A DNA stretch of 64,000 nt, taken from contig NC_090763.1 in assembly GCF_036898095.1 (NCBI RefSeq), positions 61,063,241 to 61,127,240 of the forward strand. The letters are read 5' to 3'. The first letter of the stretch is position 1; every line of letters begins with the position of its first letter. Origin of the DNA: Palaemon carinicauda (Eukaryota > Arthropoda > Malacostraca > Decapoda > Palaemonidae). The notes beneath the pieces were generated by a model. That model was given only the letters and a program-made list of their open reading frames with translations, made no database searches and was not told the origin of the DNA. This document shows, one piece after another, positions 10,503 through 21,500 of the stretch. The translations under genes and the position numbers were made by a program.

Positions 10503-10773
10503 AGGAGTTGGGTTCTGAGCGGATGCAGAGTTGCTGGTGCCGAGTGAGGTTGAACGGCTCTCCTCTATTGGGGTCTTTGTCGTGGATGAATCTAAATAGT
10601 GCGGGACCTCTGGATTATACGCCCAATTTTATACCGACACCAATAGGTGAGCGAGCTAGTTAACCTAGCACTCCTTTACATTTTTTCTCTGGTATATTTA
10701 GCAGTAAATTACCTAAGAATAAGTGCTAATAGGAGCTTATTCACTGGCCGGCACAGGTTCAAGCCCAGAAAAG
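10503..10773. repeat. 5' inverted terminal repeat, family A
   Basis: Reverse complement of the 3' ITR at about 3,289-3,525. Its outer 35 bases (10,739-10,773) are exactly inverted at 3,627-3,661 in the ICR. The element ends with CCCAGAAAAG. Confidence 0.9.
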
Positions 10774-11648
10774 TACGATAACGCATTTTTAGACATGGGC
10801 TTCTTAACGGAGCACCATAAGGCCTCAGAACCACCTCGTAATGGTTTAGTTCGAGCTAAGTAAAACTTAAGAGCTCTAACGGGGCACAGCACTCTTTCAA
10901 CTTTGTTACCTACGATTTCTGACAGACTAGGTATTTCAAAAGATTTAGGCCAAGGACGAGACGGCAGTTCGTTCTTGGCCAAAAAACCAAGTTGAAGCGA
11001 ACATGTAGCTTTATTCGTAGAGAAGCCGATGTTCTTACTAAAAGCATGGATCTCACTGACCCTTTTAGCCAAAGCCAAGCACATCAAAAAAAGCGTCTTG
11101 AGGGTGAGATCCTTCAGGGAGGCTGAATGAAATGGCTCAACCCTGTCTGACATTAGGAACCTTAGGACCACGTCTTAGTTCCAAGCGGGAGTTGACATAC
11201 GACGCTCCTTAGAGGTCTCGAAGGACTTAAGGAGATCTTGGAGATCTTTGCTATTTGACAGATCCAAGCCTCTATGTCTGAAAACAGACGCCAACATGCT
11301 CCTGTAGCCTTTAATAGTGGGAGCAGAGAGGGAGCGAACATTTCTCAGATGCAGGAGAAAGTCCGCAATTTGGGCTACAGAGGTACTGGAAGAGGAAATA
11401 GAGGAGGACTTGCACCACTCTCTAAAGACCTCCCACTTCAACTGGTAGACCTTGATAGTAGATGATCTCCTAGCCCTCGCGATCGCTCTGGCTGCCTCCT
11501 TCGAAAATCCTCGAGCTCTTGAGAGTCTTTCGATAGTCTGAAGGCAGTCAGACGAAGCGCGGGAAGGCTTTGATGAAGACTCCTTACGTGGGGCTGCCGT
11601 AAGAGATCCATCCGTACAGGCAGACTCCTTGGGACGTCTACCAGCCAT
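10774..11648 (-). pseudogene. 5' part of the outer element's tyrosine recombinase
   Basis: It encodes the N-terminal and first catalytic part of the family-B recombinase. The start is an ATG at 11,646-11,648 (MAGRRPKE), conserved in the copies at 25,987 and 55,589. The core-binding region includes YQLKWEVFREWC and LSAPTIKGYRSMLASV. The first catalytic Arg lies in AKRVSEIHAFS. An in-frame TAA near 11,172 replaces a leucine codon, and the frame is then cut at 10,773 by the nested element. The 3' half is at 2,942-3,226. Its first about 210 bases overlap the end of the polyprotein. Confidence 0.85.
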
Positions 11649-13576
11649 TGAAGTACCTCTGTGAACCACTCTCTCGCGGGCCAGAGGGGAGCAACCAACG
11701 TCAACCTTGTCCCTTCGTGAGAGGCGAACTTCTGCAAAACCTTGTTGATGATCTTGAACGGCGGAAATGCGTAAGCGTTCATGTGAGACCAGTCCAACAG
11801 AAAGGCATCTATGTGGGCCGCCTCTGGATCTGGGACTGGAGAGCAATAGGTCGGGAGCCTTTTGGTCAGTGAGGTCGCAAAGAGGTCTATGGCGGGCTGA
11901 CCCCAAGTCATCCAAAGACTCTTGCACACGTCCTTGTGGAGGGTCCATTCTGTAGGGATCACCTGACCTCTCCGACTGAGACAGTCCGCCAAGACGTTCA
12001 ATTTCCCTTGGACGAACCTCGTCAACAGTGAGATGCCACGATCTTTTGACCAGATGAGGAGGTCCCTTGCGATGACGACCAGAGTGTGGGAGTGAGTGCC
12101 TCCTTGCTTGGAGATGTACGCTAAGGCTGTGGTGTTGTCCGCATTCACTTCTACCACCTTGTTTCGAAGAAGACTCTCGAAACTCGTCAAGGCCAAGTGA
12201 ACAGCCAACAGCTCCTTGCAGTTGATGTGAAGGCTCCTCTGATCTGTCGTCCAAAGACCCGAACATTCCAGACCGTCCAGAGTCGCTCCCCAACCCAAAT
12301 CCGACGCGTCTGAAAATAACACATGGTTTGGGTTCTTGACTGCCAGGGACAGACCCTCTCGAAGACCTATATTGCTGTCCCACCAGCTCAGGCACGTCTT
12401 TACTGGTTTGGAGATCGGGATCGAGACCGCCTCCAAAGTCTTGTTCTTGTTCCAATGGGAGTCTAGATGGAACTGGAGAGGGCGAAGGTGAAGTCTCCCT
12501 AGAGAGATAAATTGTTCCAGGGATGACAGCGTCCCTAGGAGGCTCATCCAACTTCTCACAGAGCAATGGTCTTTCCTCAGCATGAGGCGGACTTTGAGCA
12601 AGGCTTGCTCTATCCTGGTGGCAGACGGAAAAGCCCGAAAAGCTAGACTGTGAATCTCCATCCCCAAATAGAGAATCGTTTGGGAGGGAGTCAGCTGAGA
12701 CTTCTCTATGTTCACCAACAGTCCCAACTCCTTTGCAAGATCCAACGTCCATTGAAGGTCCTGCAGACAGCGATGACGGGACGACGCTCTGAGCAGCCAG
12801 TCGTCCAGGTACAGGGAGGCTCGAATCCCCGATAAATGTAGAAATTTTGCCACATTTCTCATGAGCCTCGTAAAAACAAGAGGAGCAGGGCTGAGGCCGA
12901 AGCACAGTGCTCGGAATTGGTACACCACATTCCTGTATACAAACCTCAGATATGGTTGAGAATCCGGGTGTATAGGAATGTGGAAGTACGCATCCTGCAG
13001 GTCGAGAGAGACCATCCAGTCTCCCTCTCTGACCGCTGCTAGAACGGATTTGGTGGTCTCCATCGTAAATTTTGTTTTGACAACAAAAACGTTGAGCGCA
13101 CTGACATCCAGCACCGGCCTCCAACCTCCTGTGAGCTTTGGTACTAGGAAGAGACGGTTGTAAAACCCCGGTGATTGAAGGTCCGAGACTTTCACCACCG
13201 CACCCTTCTCTAGCAACTGAGACACCTGCAGATGTAATGCCTGCCTCTTTGACTCCTCTCGATACCTGGGAGAGAGGTCTAAAGGGACTTTTACTAGAGG
13301 AGGTCTCCGTACAAAAGGTATTTTGTACCCCTCCTTTAGCAACAAAACAGACTCCCGGTCTGCACCCCTCTTCTCCCAGGCCTGCCAGAAGTTGTTCAGT
13401 CTGGCCCCTACCGCTGTCTGAGGACGTGGGCAGTCAGACTCTGCCACGGGAGGACTTAGATCCTCTCCTCTTGCCTCTCTTACTATCGGCACGAGCGCCT
13501 CCCTTACTGGGAGCTCTGCCACGAAAGGGCGGGATAAACCTTGTTGCTGGAGTATCGAGCTTAGGTCTAACGACAT
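11438..13576 (-). CDS. Reverse transcriptase / RNase H / Dam-like methyltransferase polyprotein, family B (outer element)
   Basis: An open 712-codon frame. RT motifs are GGWRPVLDVSALN, LDLQDAYFHIPIH, CFGLSPAPLVFT, SLYLDDWLL and ILYLGMEI. RNase H motifs are FSDASDLGWGATL, INCKELLAVHL, NADNTTALAYIS and VLADCLSR. The methyltransferase-like tail carries AIDLFATS, VPDPEAAHIDAF, YAFPPFKII and LVAPLWPAREWF. The start overlaps the gag end by about 140 bases and the end overlaps the recombinase start. The frame is intact even though neighbouring genes in the same element are broken. Confidence 0.9.
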   Translation of the reverse strand: MSLDLSSILQQQGLSRPFVAELPVREALVPIVREARGEDLSPPVAESDCPRPQTAVGARLNNFWQAWEKRGADRESVLLLKEGYKIPFVRRPPLVKVPLDLSPRYREESKRQALHLQVSQLLEKGAVVKVSDLQSPGFYNRLFLVPKLTGGWRPVLDVSALNVFVVKTKFTMETTKSVLAAVREGDWMVSLDLQDAYFHIPIHPDSQPYLRFVYRNVVYQFRALCFGLSPAPLVFTRLMRNVAKFLHLSGIRASLYLDDWLLRASSRHRCLQDLQWTLDLAKELGLLVNIEKSQLTPSQTILYLGMEIHSLAFRAFPSATRIEQALLKVRLMLRKDHCSVRSWMSLLGTLSSLEQFISLGRLHLRPLQFHLDSHWNKNKTLEAVSIPISKPVKTCLSWWDSNIGLREGLSLAVKNPNHVLFSDASDLGWGATLDGLECSGLWTTDQRSLHINCKELLAVHLALTSFESLLRNKVVEVNADNTTALAYISKQGGTHSHTLVVIARDLLIWSKDRGISLLTRFVQGKLNVLADCLSRRGQVIPTEWTLHKDVCKSLWMTWGQPAIDLFATSLTKRLPTYCSPVPDPEAAHIDAFLLDWSHMNAYAFPPFKIINKVLQKFASHEGTRLTLVAPLWPAREWFTEVLQWLVDVPRSLPVRMDLLRQPHVRSLHQSLPALRLTAFRLSKDSQELEDFRRRQPERSRGLGDHLLSRSTS

Positions 13577-15997
13577 AAGATGATGAAGGAGCAGCCTTAC
13601 GCGCTGACGTAGCCATCAAGTCGTGGGTATCCTTCTGCACCAGAGAAGCTGCGATATCCTTAATCAACTGCTGAGGGAACAAGGCAGATGACAACGGAGC
13701 AAAGAGAAGCTCTGACCTTTGACAGGGAGTTACTCCTGCAGAAAGGAACGAACAAAGAGTCTCCCTCTTCTTAAGGACTCCTGCCGTAAAGGTAGCAGCG
13801 AGCTCATTAGAGCCATCACGGATAGCTTTGTCCATGCAGGACATAATTAGCACGGATACATCACGGTCGGCCGAAGAGATCTTCCTGCTCAAGGCTCCCA
13901 GCAACCAATCCAAGAAGTTAAAAACTTCGAAGGCCCTATAAACCCCTTTGAGGAGATGATCAAGGTCCGAAGAGGACCAGCAAACTTTTGAGCGTCTCAT
14001 GGCCAGGCGACGGGGAGAGTCTACGAGGCTTGAGAAGTCTCCCTGGGCAGAGGCAGGAACTCCCAAGCCGAGAACTTCTCCCGTGTCATACCAGACGCTC
14101 GCTCTAGAAGCCAGTTTAAAAGGGGGGAAAGCAAAGGCCGTCTTCCCCAAACTCCTCCTGGTGATCAACCAGTCGCCTAGTAAACGGAAAGCTCTCTTAG
14201 AAGAGCGAGAGAGCACTAGCTTAGTAAACGACGGCGTCGAAGCAGCTAGGCCTAGCGTAAACTCTGATGGAGGCGAACGAGGAGCAGCAGTCACAAAATG
14301 GTCAGGAAACAGTTCCTTAAAAATCAGCATGATCTTTTTAAAATCAAGAGAGGGCTGAGCAACTCTAGGCTCCTCTCCATCTGACAAAGTCCCCAAAGGC
14401 ATATCAGTTGGAAGGGGATCAGCGACTTCCTCATCCGACGGAACTTCGTCCGACAACTGCCGAGTCTCATGATACGGAGAGACATGCCGAGGAGGCAACG
14501 CTTGACAGGCAATGTCAACAAGCAACGGAGCAGCAGCAGCAGAAGAGGAAACGACGTCACGTCGCTGCTGAAAGGACTGAGAGTCTTGTGACTGACCAAC
14601 AACAACAGCTGAAGTTGATTGTCGCTCGACATCACGTCGGACCTGCATTGACTGCAGAGTCTGAGCAGGCAAAACAACTTCCGACTGCGGTGACAGACGC
14701 TCAACGTCACGTCGAGGCAACGGAGCCGGTCGGCGAACGTCAGTGCGGGGCTGCGGCGGCAGCAGCTGAACGTCAGTCTGAGACTGTAGCAAAGGGGGAT
14801 CCATGTCACGTGACTGACGTGAATGACTAGGCACACGACTAGCATCGCGTTTCAAAGCACTAGAAACGTTAGCACTAACGTCAAACGGACGAGAAAACAC
14901 TCGTTTAGGCGGCTGAAGGCCAGAGTCACATTCAGCGCACTGGCGACCCGCAAGCAAAGGATCATCGTGAACCTGATCAAAGTCATACTCTTCCATAAGG
15001 GAGGCAAGCTTAGACTGCATGTCCCGGAGGACAACCCACTTCGGATCAACGGGAGTCGGAACGGGCCGTGACGTCGGTAACGTCTGCGTTGGCAAAACAT
15101 TGCCTCTACCGAGACCCTCGGACCCCGTGTTACGCTTTCGCTTAACAGGCGAACAAGTCATCCGATGACTGCAAATGGTCAGAGCTGCTCCAATGGCTAC
15201 AGCCAGGACGCTGGACCTGTCCTGAAGGGACTGACTTTCGCTTTAAGGGTCTAGATACCTTGCGCCAAGGTTTCTTATGCGATAAGTCTTCGGAGGACGA
15301 GGAGAACTTAGTCTCACCCGTCTTATGGTAAGGACGATCTTGACGAGAAACGTCTGATACCAAAGAGGGAACGTCTGTACGTTGGTTTACACCTCTCGCC
15401 CCCTTAAGTCCTACGACATTACTTCTCCCTGGTGCAGGGGAGCCTGAAAGAGGTCTCGGACTAGGGGGAGCGACAAGCACGAACAGACGAACTCTCGGTC
15501 GCAACACTAAACACATTTTGCGCACTTATCACTTTATCACTTAGATTTTCTGTTTTACCACTCTGACATTTCAACAACTTAACATCTGACATAAGTTGGT
15601 TTCTGTCCGATGCTAAGGACTCAACTTTTTCGCCTAAAGCTTGAATCGCTAAAAACATATCCCGCATGGACGGTTCATGAGTGCTAGTAGGGGGTTCAGG
15701 AACAACTACTACAGGGGAAGGATTAGGTTCAGGGGCATGGGAGGAGGAAAATTCCAAAGATCTAGAGGAGCTTCTCCTCACCCTATCTCTCTCAAGCTTA
15801 CGAGTATATTTTTCATACTCAAGCCATTCGAATTCCGACAAGACCACGCACTCCTCACACCGATCTCCTAATTGGCAGGATTTACCCCGGCACTTAGAAC
15901 AAACAGTATGAGGGTCGATAGAGGCCTTGGGAAGACGTTTGTTACAATCCCTCGCACACTTGCGATATACAGGAGAAGGGTCAGCCATTTTGAACAA
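13434..15997 (-). pseudogene. Gag-like protein, family B (outer element), two frameshifts
   Basis: It starts MFKMADPS at 15,997 and has a Cys/His module CNKRLPKASIDPHTVCSKC followed by CEEC, probably zinc-binding. A Ser/Arg linker (RVRRSSSRSLE) and a predicted helical segment (MFLAIQALGEKVESLA) follow. The frame shifts near 15,480, where the C run is one base longer than in the copy at about 58,640, and again near 15,150. It then continues open to 13,434 through a large domain (DKAIRDGSNELAATF, RSELLFAPLSSALFP). It ends in a basic tail (SKRGKRRGSKSSRGRV). Confidence 0.8.
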
Positions 15998-16179
15998 TCA
16001 GAGAAAATCCAAGTCAAAACCAAATTCATCAACAATAAACACCAGCCAAAAAAAGGGTTTCAAGAGTTTAATTGAAGAAACACACCATCACAGCGAAAGC
16101 CAATAAACAACCAAAACAAAGTACTTCACCAATTCGGTCGAAAACTCGAGGTCTAAAGCGAGCGGAACCAACTTGTCGA

Positions 16180-16359
16180 CAAGACCGACAGAGAAGAACT
16201 GGAGAGATTGACAAGTATATGCGGTATCTGGCCGATAGTCGGCGCTGGTGGGCACACCCGCAACCTTCATGGCGATCGCTCGCGAGTTTTTGGAATCTGT
16301 CGAGCCGTCGGAGACGTCAGCTATTATATATTCACCGGCTAAGTTTAATATTTAAAAAT
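16180..16359. repeat. 5' inverted terminal repeat of the outer element
   Basis: Reverse complement of 2,255-2,421. The end TTAATATTTAAAAAT is mirrored in the ICR at about 2,513-2,530. The element boundary is at about 16,359, about 110 bases from the MBIP exon at 16,468-16,608. Confidence 0.85.
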
Positions 16360-16467
16360 ACATATATACTATAAAATGTAAAAGTATTCATATATCGATT
16401 AGTGGTAGTATTTGCATTCAAATAAATGATGAGCTAAGGACTAATCAAAGAAATATAAATCTCTTAC

Positions 16468-16608
16468 CTGGAGGTAAATATTCCTCTTGTAATTTTTTTA
16501 TCGATTCCACTTTACAATGCACTCCACTAGTAGCACTTGTAGTTACTCCATTACCTCTCTCAACTGATCCTTCTCTGCTACTATTATTACTACTGTGTGT
16601 ACTTTTTC
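16468..16608 (-). CDS. MBIP: MBIP exon (Ser-rich linker)
   Basis: A 141-base exon bordered by ATAATTTCAG and GTAAGAG. Only one phase is open: two leading bases, then KSTHSSNNSSREGSVERG and VESIKKLQEEYLPP, with one trailing base. That base joins the two leading bases of the 700-848 exon to make glycine. It is a low-complexity linker leading into the conserved coiled-coil region. Content is weak on its own. The matching phases on both sides are the main support. Confidence 0.7.
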
Positions 16609-17748
16609 CTGAAATTATAATTTTTTTAATTCAATCCTTAATAACATGTAAAACAGCATACAGTAAACAAGTCAACAAATGAAATATCAAAATTACTGTA
16701 CAGTATTTCAATATTACATAGTAAGCAAGCTAAATATTGTATCTACTAATAAAGCTCATTAGGATTAAGTCTAAGCAAGAGCGATTACAATTCAGTACAG
16801 TACACAAGTAATTAATCAATTAACTTTCAATACCGGTTTATAATTGAATATGTTTCTAAACTACCTTATCATATCTAATATTTTGGTATATAAAAGCAAT
16901 AGCCTTTCTAAGATTTGTAGAAGTGGCTTTCAAGTTGGATATTCCTCCAATTCCTTGCTGTCAGCCAGTTTTACGTTTTGGTCTTTAAAAGATATATTTA
17001 GCTGCCCAAATTTTTTCACTAGTTAGAACTAGGAAAGTGCAGACCAAAATGAGCTTCTAAGAACATACTTTTCATCAACCAAAGCCATTTAGCTATCAGG
17101 ATGAAATCTGTGACCTCAATTGGGCCTCAGACTCTTAACATCATGCCATTGGTTATGCAATTTTTTTTTTTTTTTTTACTAATTGTTGAGGTTTTATATA
17201 CCAAATAATTTGAAGAAAGTTGAGGGAGGCTGTGGTATTATCAAAGATTAAATTGACAATCATTCTATACTGATAAGAATTAGCCCTTTGAGTGCCACCC
17301 CCTCACCCAAATATTTGGAACTAAGCACCAATGCCATTTCTTGGGACATTTTACTCACCTCATCTTAGCAAAGAAAATATTAAGGAAATAACTATAATTT
17401 TCTGTCAAATACCTGAATAAATTTCTTTTCCTTTGATATAAAATTTAACATACTTTATAACCATTTTATATACATAAATAAGAGAAAAAACTCGTGAAAG
17501 CTGGAGATAAAATACATCTACTGACGTGAAAGGGAGTGGAAATATTTTTAGAAACACATTAGGTCTGTGTCTTCTTCAAGTACACATAAATTTGGCTTAT
17601 TGAGAAAGTCTTTCAAGATTTTTGGTGATCTACCTATTCTGAAGTGTTTTAATTCTACCATGTTTCGAGTGTTGTTCTCCTGTCTGGTCTTCAGCTGCTG
17701 ATTTTCATCTCAATTTGTTGGACAGAAAATTTAGGTCTGTTAAATTTC
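16609..17748. other. Intron sequence, no feature recognised
   Basis: AT-rich intron of MBIP between the exon at 16,468-16,608 and the LINE-derived segment that begins near 17,750. I see no gene or clear repeat. Confidence 0.5.
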
Positions 17749-17850
17749 TTATTCCTGTCTAGATATTAATCTTTGGCACCTTCGTTCAATTAGTTCATCA
17801 TGCATGTTACATAAGATTTTTCGTAATTCTGACCATCCTTTACATGAGCT

Positions 17851-18001
17851 GTCTGGGAAGATCTGAATGTAAAGGATAGTCAGAATTATGAAAAATCTTG
17901 TGTAACATGCTTCTTTGTCTGGAAAAGATGCTGACAAAGAAGCATGTTACATAAGATTTTTCATAATTCTAACCATACTTTACATTCAGATCTTCCCAGA
18001 C
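17851..18001. repeat. Imperfect 69-bp hairpin with 13-base loop
   Basis: The arm 17,851-17,919 is the reverse complement of 17,933-18,001 with about four mismatches in 69. A third copy in direct orientation begins at 17,803. It lies at the 5' edge of a LINE 3' fragment, and looks like fold-back duplication by template switching. Confidence 0.85.
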
Positions 18002-18376
18002 AGTTCATCCTGTTCGTTATACTAAGCATGGAGTTGATTCTAATAGTCAGGCCTTCTCCATCATGAGGCTCAATACTACAAAGTATTCTAGAAGTTTTAT
18101 TCCAGCTGTGACCAAGTTGTGGAATGATCTTCCTAATCGGGTAGTTGAATCAGCAGAACTTCAAAAGTTTAAACTTGCAGCAAATGTTTTTATGTTGAAC
18201 AGGCTGACGTAAGTCTTTTTACAGTCTACATATGAAATAAGTTTTAATGTTGTAAGTTTTTAAAATATTTTATTTTAATTTTTCATTCATTACTTCTTAT
18301 ATCTTTTATTTATTTTCATATTTCCTTTCCTTACAAGGGTTGTAGCTAGTAATAATAATAATAATAATAATAATAA
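18002..18376 (+). pseudogene. LINE 3' end fragment with (TAA)n tail
   Basis: Translated on the plus strand, the segment gives a typical non-LTR retrotransposon C-terminus (SIMRLNTTKYSRSF, then FIPAVTKLWNDLP). An AT-rich 3' UTR follows, then GTTGTAGCTAGT and a (AAT)n run at 18,349-18,376. It is heavily 5'-truncated and sits in an MBIP intron opposite to the gene. Confidence 0.7.
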
Positions 18377-19468
18377 AAGGCACTGAAAGTTAAAAGTTGT
18401 GGTTTTGAAATGTGGAAATGTGTGAAAAATTATCTCTCTCATGCTTTCCTTGAAAAAGTAGCAATAAAATACACAAAGTTTATACAGCATTTCCACTTTC
18501 ATCAACTGACACTACTTTTCCCCTTCTCCTCTATAACTTTCAAACTTTGATCATAATCCTCTGACCATCTACTTGTAGAGCAGAAAATTGTATGAAAACC
18601 ATTTTTCAAAAAATTAATGTACTAAATTGTATTTTATTTGAAACTTAATATAAAATGCATTGCTAATAAATTACTACTTTTATTTACAATAGTTATTCTT
18701 AACTAGTTTGTACAGATAACATATGTAAGTAAAAGGTGTATTTTCAATATTGTTTATCATTGATTTTATACTTACTTTGTTATTGATTTTGGGTGCATTT
18801 TAACAACCAACAACTGAGGAGTTTTTGTCAAATTATCTACCTTCACCACTATTAAGAATACTGTATGTATATCTATTTGTACTAAACTAAAACACAAAGA
18901 TATTGTTCTGTCCCTTGCCTCTGTCACTCATGAGCAACCTTAAAAAATGGTGATTACTGCCATTTAAGAGGATATCTTAAGCAGACCAATATTTCTAAAG
19001 ATTAGCACAGGAGATTCCATGAAATCACCTATGGTAAGGTGATTAAAAGATGCTATTGCTCTTGGTGGTGTATCTGCATTTAGCACTGACTACCTTTCAG
19101 GTGTTACATAGTCAGGATTTGCATTGGTGATAAAAAAAAAAAACTGCTAAAACCTCATGCTCCTAGTACAAGATAGTGTTTACTTAGACCAAAGCTGTAA
19201 ACTGAGACAGGGTGATGCAAGAGGGTTGGGTTTATACAAAGGTAGAAAGGAATTTGTAATCCTCATGAACTATTTTTAGTTGTGCATTTAAATTATGACG
19301 TGTTTACTGTAAACAGTAACTGTGACTCATATTCCGTACACCTTCAATTTACAGTTATGTAACAGGGAGATCGAGAAGAATTTTACCATGCATGAAGTCA
19401 TGTTACTCTTAATTCATTATTTTCATAACAATCAATGTACAGTCATAGGAATTAGGCTGAGACTTACC

Positions 19469-19549
19469 TTGCTTGATAGCATTTATGTTTACTGAACCAG
19501 GATCTTTGCCCCGTGTCTGAGGTCCCCATTCATTTACAACGCGGGTCAC
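19469..19549 (-). CDS. MBIP: MBIP exon (VVNEWGPQT motif)
   Basis: An 81-base exon with TCTTTTTAG before it and GTAAGTCTC after it. The open phase (two leading bases, one trailing) reads TRVVNEWGPQTRGKDPGSVN. The VVN..GPQTR motif is characteristic of MBIP. The leading bases complete a leucine codon from 23,313-23,478 and the trailing base joins 16,468-16,608. Confidence 0.82.
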
Positions 19550-19590
19550 TAAAAAGACACAAGAATCAGTAAAATAACCAATCTTAATAA

Positions 19591-21500
19591 GTAATTTTTA
19601 TTCTTCCTAGCTGTACAAACCTGAATCCTTAGAAATAGGGTATGACTTCAGCTGAACTGGAATGGCTGCTGAATTTTTTAATGAAAGGTAGAGAGTGAAG
19701 GCTACTAGGTCTTTTCTTCACTTTAGACCTATGTCTCAGGATTGGGAAGGTTGTTTGAGGAGTATACAGTATGCGCATACAAATCTGTCATCCTCTATAA
19801 TAGGAAGATTAGTTTCTTAGAGAGAGGAAGTCACCCTAAAGCCAAAATTATTGTTTTTTTTTTTTTCTTTCCTGGAATATGAGCCTCTCTGATCCTGTAC
19901 AGAAGCATAGGAGATGACTCCAGGAACCTCCTATCAGCCTACATAGGGATGTGTAGGATGATAAGACCTGCCTGTACTTGGTTATATACCTGGTAATCTG
20001 TCAATGAAGGAATCTTTCTCCCCAAAAAGGGAATGAAATACATAGCATATGATGACCAATGGATAGAGGAGAACTATAACTTACAGATTTAGTCTAATAA
20101 GAATGACGCTCAAAAGTGTATCTTACCAGCATTGATATTTGATCCTGCATGTAATGATACAACCATTCCAGCTAAAAGTAAGGGGATGGAAAGAAGAACC
20201 AGTCGCTCTAACTTTCATCTTGAGTCACACTGACACGTTATTATAGACAGTGAGCTTTCTGTCCCATGTAGAAGCTAAGCTGACTACACAACTTAGCAGC
20301 CACCAGAGGACAAGTACAAAAGTATTGAGGGACTTGGACATTCTCCCTAAAATGGAAGACTGACGGATGTTTGGTGCTTTCATAACCTAACTGACTGCAA
20401 AATTCTTTTGTAAATCCAAGGTTGAACTGATATAGCAATCTTTGTGAACTCTCATCCAAGCTGGTACCTCAACTCACCGAATGTTCAAGGTGTATACTCT
20501 ATTGATTGTCTCACAAGGCCAGATATGGATTATGTTCTTCGAAACCCCTTTCTTTGTTCATCCAGTTCTAAGGAAGAGCCATTAACAATCTGGCTTCATG
20601 TGTCGAGTCCTCATCAGATAGAACTTCAAGCCCTCAAGGGATGCAAAAGCATCTCCTCTTGATTATCACCTGCAGCTTCATATACGGAGGGGATGGAGAA
20701 GGCCTCACACCTGAGGTTATGTGCCCATGAGTTCTGTATTTTAGCCATAAATTCAGGCATAAAACTAATGGAGACTTCCAACCATCAGCATGGGTAGCGT
20801 AATTACATAAGAGAGTCTTTGCAACTCGCCTACTCTTTTCGCCGATGCTAAGCCTAGAAAAAAGACAGTCTTGAGAGTCACATGTCTGTCTGACAAACTT
20901 CTCAAAAGATCATTTGGGGTACACTTACAAGACTTGAGGATACGGCTCAAGTCACAATCCAGGGACCTAGGGTCCTGAGGGGAGCAATAATATTTGAAGC
21001 TTCTCACAACTTCCTGGAGTTGGGGATCACTGATACTGCTGGCCCTGAGATCACTTACTGACTCAAAAATAACATCGAGGGCCTACCTGTAAGATGCAAA
21101 GAAGGCCAAACCTTCCTTAGGTCAAACTCATTGTTGACAGTCTGCAACGAAGAGCCTCCAACACCAACCCTGAACAAACTCCTTGATATAGATTCAAGTT
21201 CGCTCTGATCCTTAAGCATTCTCTACTGGACCAAGCCAACATTATACACAGTACCCAGAAGCTTTAACAATCGGCAAACACAATGGCATTTTCTTGGCTA
21301 GAAGAAAACTTGACCTTCCTACTCAAAATATATATCCGCCCTAACGGGAGGCCACAATCTACACTCTGCATATGGGGATAACCAATCAATTATAGTCCTA
21401 AAAGCACAGAGCGAGTGTGGATCTATCGCCGGTTTAGCCGTATACCACTGAGTGTCCATCTTTCCACACGCAAACAAAATCCTGCTTAGTTTCATTAGCC
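19591..21500 (-). mobile_element. Decayed DIRS-like relic
   Basis: The left edge, with TTTTTATTCTTCCTAG followed by TGTACAAACCTGAATCC, resembles the outer end of the family-C element at 39,127. Within it are a recombinase relic (20,765-21,060) and, at about 21,310-21,440, a possible piece of the polyprotein tail. Stops and frameshifts are frequent and no ITR partner was found. Confidence 0.55.
20765..21060 (-). pseudogene. Tyrosine recombinase relic
   Basis: The minus strand reads HVTLKTVFFLGLASAKRVGE, aligning with LTLKTLFLVCLATAKRVSE of the copy at 24,815-25,987. It includes the first catalytic Arg. The preceding residues (LSRILKSCKCTPNDLLRSL) align with the linker upstream. The C-terminal motifs are not recoverable. 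Confidence 0.7.

Larger units (their letters stand above)
3227..10773 (-). mobile_element. Nested DIRS-like element, family A
   Basis: A nearly complete 7.5-kb element on the minus strand: 5' ITR (10,773-10,503), non-coding leader with a minisatellite, gag with an intron (9,169-6,780), polyprotein (7,165-4,946), recombinase (4,958-3,984), ICR (3,661-3,571) and 3' ITR (3,526-3,230). AAAG lies at both edges (3,227-3,230 and 10,770-10,773). The flanking DNA joins perfectly in frame within the outer element's recombinase gene. The recombinase frame is open and all its catalytic motifs are visible. Gag has one probable frameshift near 7,380. Its termini differ from family B. Confidence 0.92.
2225..16359 (-). 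mobile_element. Outer DIRS-like element, family B, split by a nested element
   Basis: The element is read on the minus strand: 5' ITR (about 16,180-16,359), gag (15,997-13,434), polyprotein (13,576-11,438), recombinase (11,648-10,774, resumed at 3,226-2,942), ICR and 3' ITR. The outer ends are predicted by the ICR at about 2,461-2,553, whose two halves are reverse complements of 2,225 onwards and of the bases ending near 16,359. Removing the 7.5-kb family-A element at 3,227-10,773 leaves about 6.6 kb, the same size as the family-B copy at 24,084-30,845. It lies in an MBIP intron in the same orientation as the gene. Gag frameshifts, a recombinase stop and the nested insertion make it non-autonomous now. 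Confidence 0.9.

Noticed and set aside
13138..14830. Plus-strand open frames opposite gag and RT (13,138-13,578; 14,408-14,830)
   Set aside because: They lie antisense to well-supported element genes and have no family features, so I treat them as shadows.
17283..17340. A possible piggyBac-type end (TTAGCCCTTTGAGTGCCACC)
   Set aside because: It lacks an exact TTAA and I could not find a matching inverted end.
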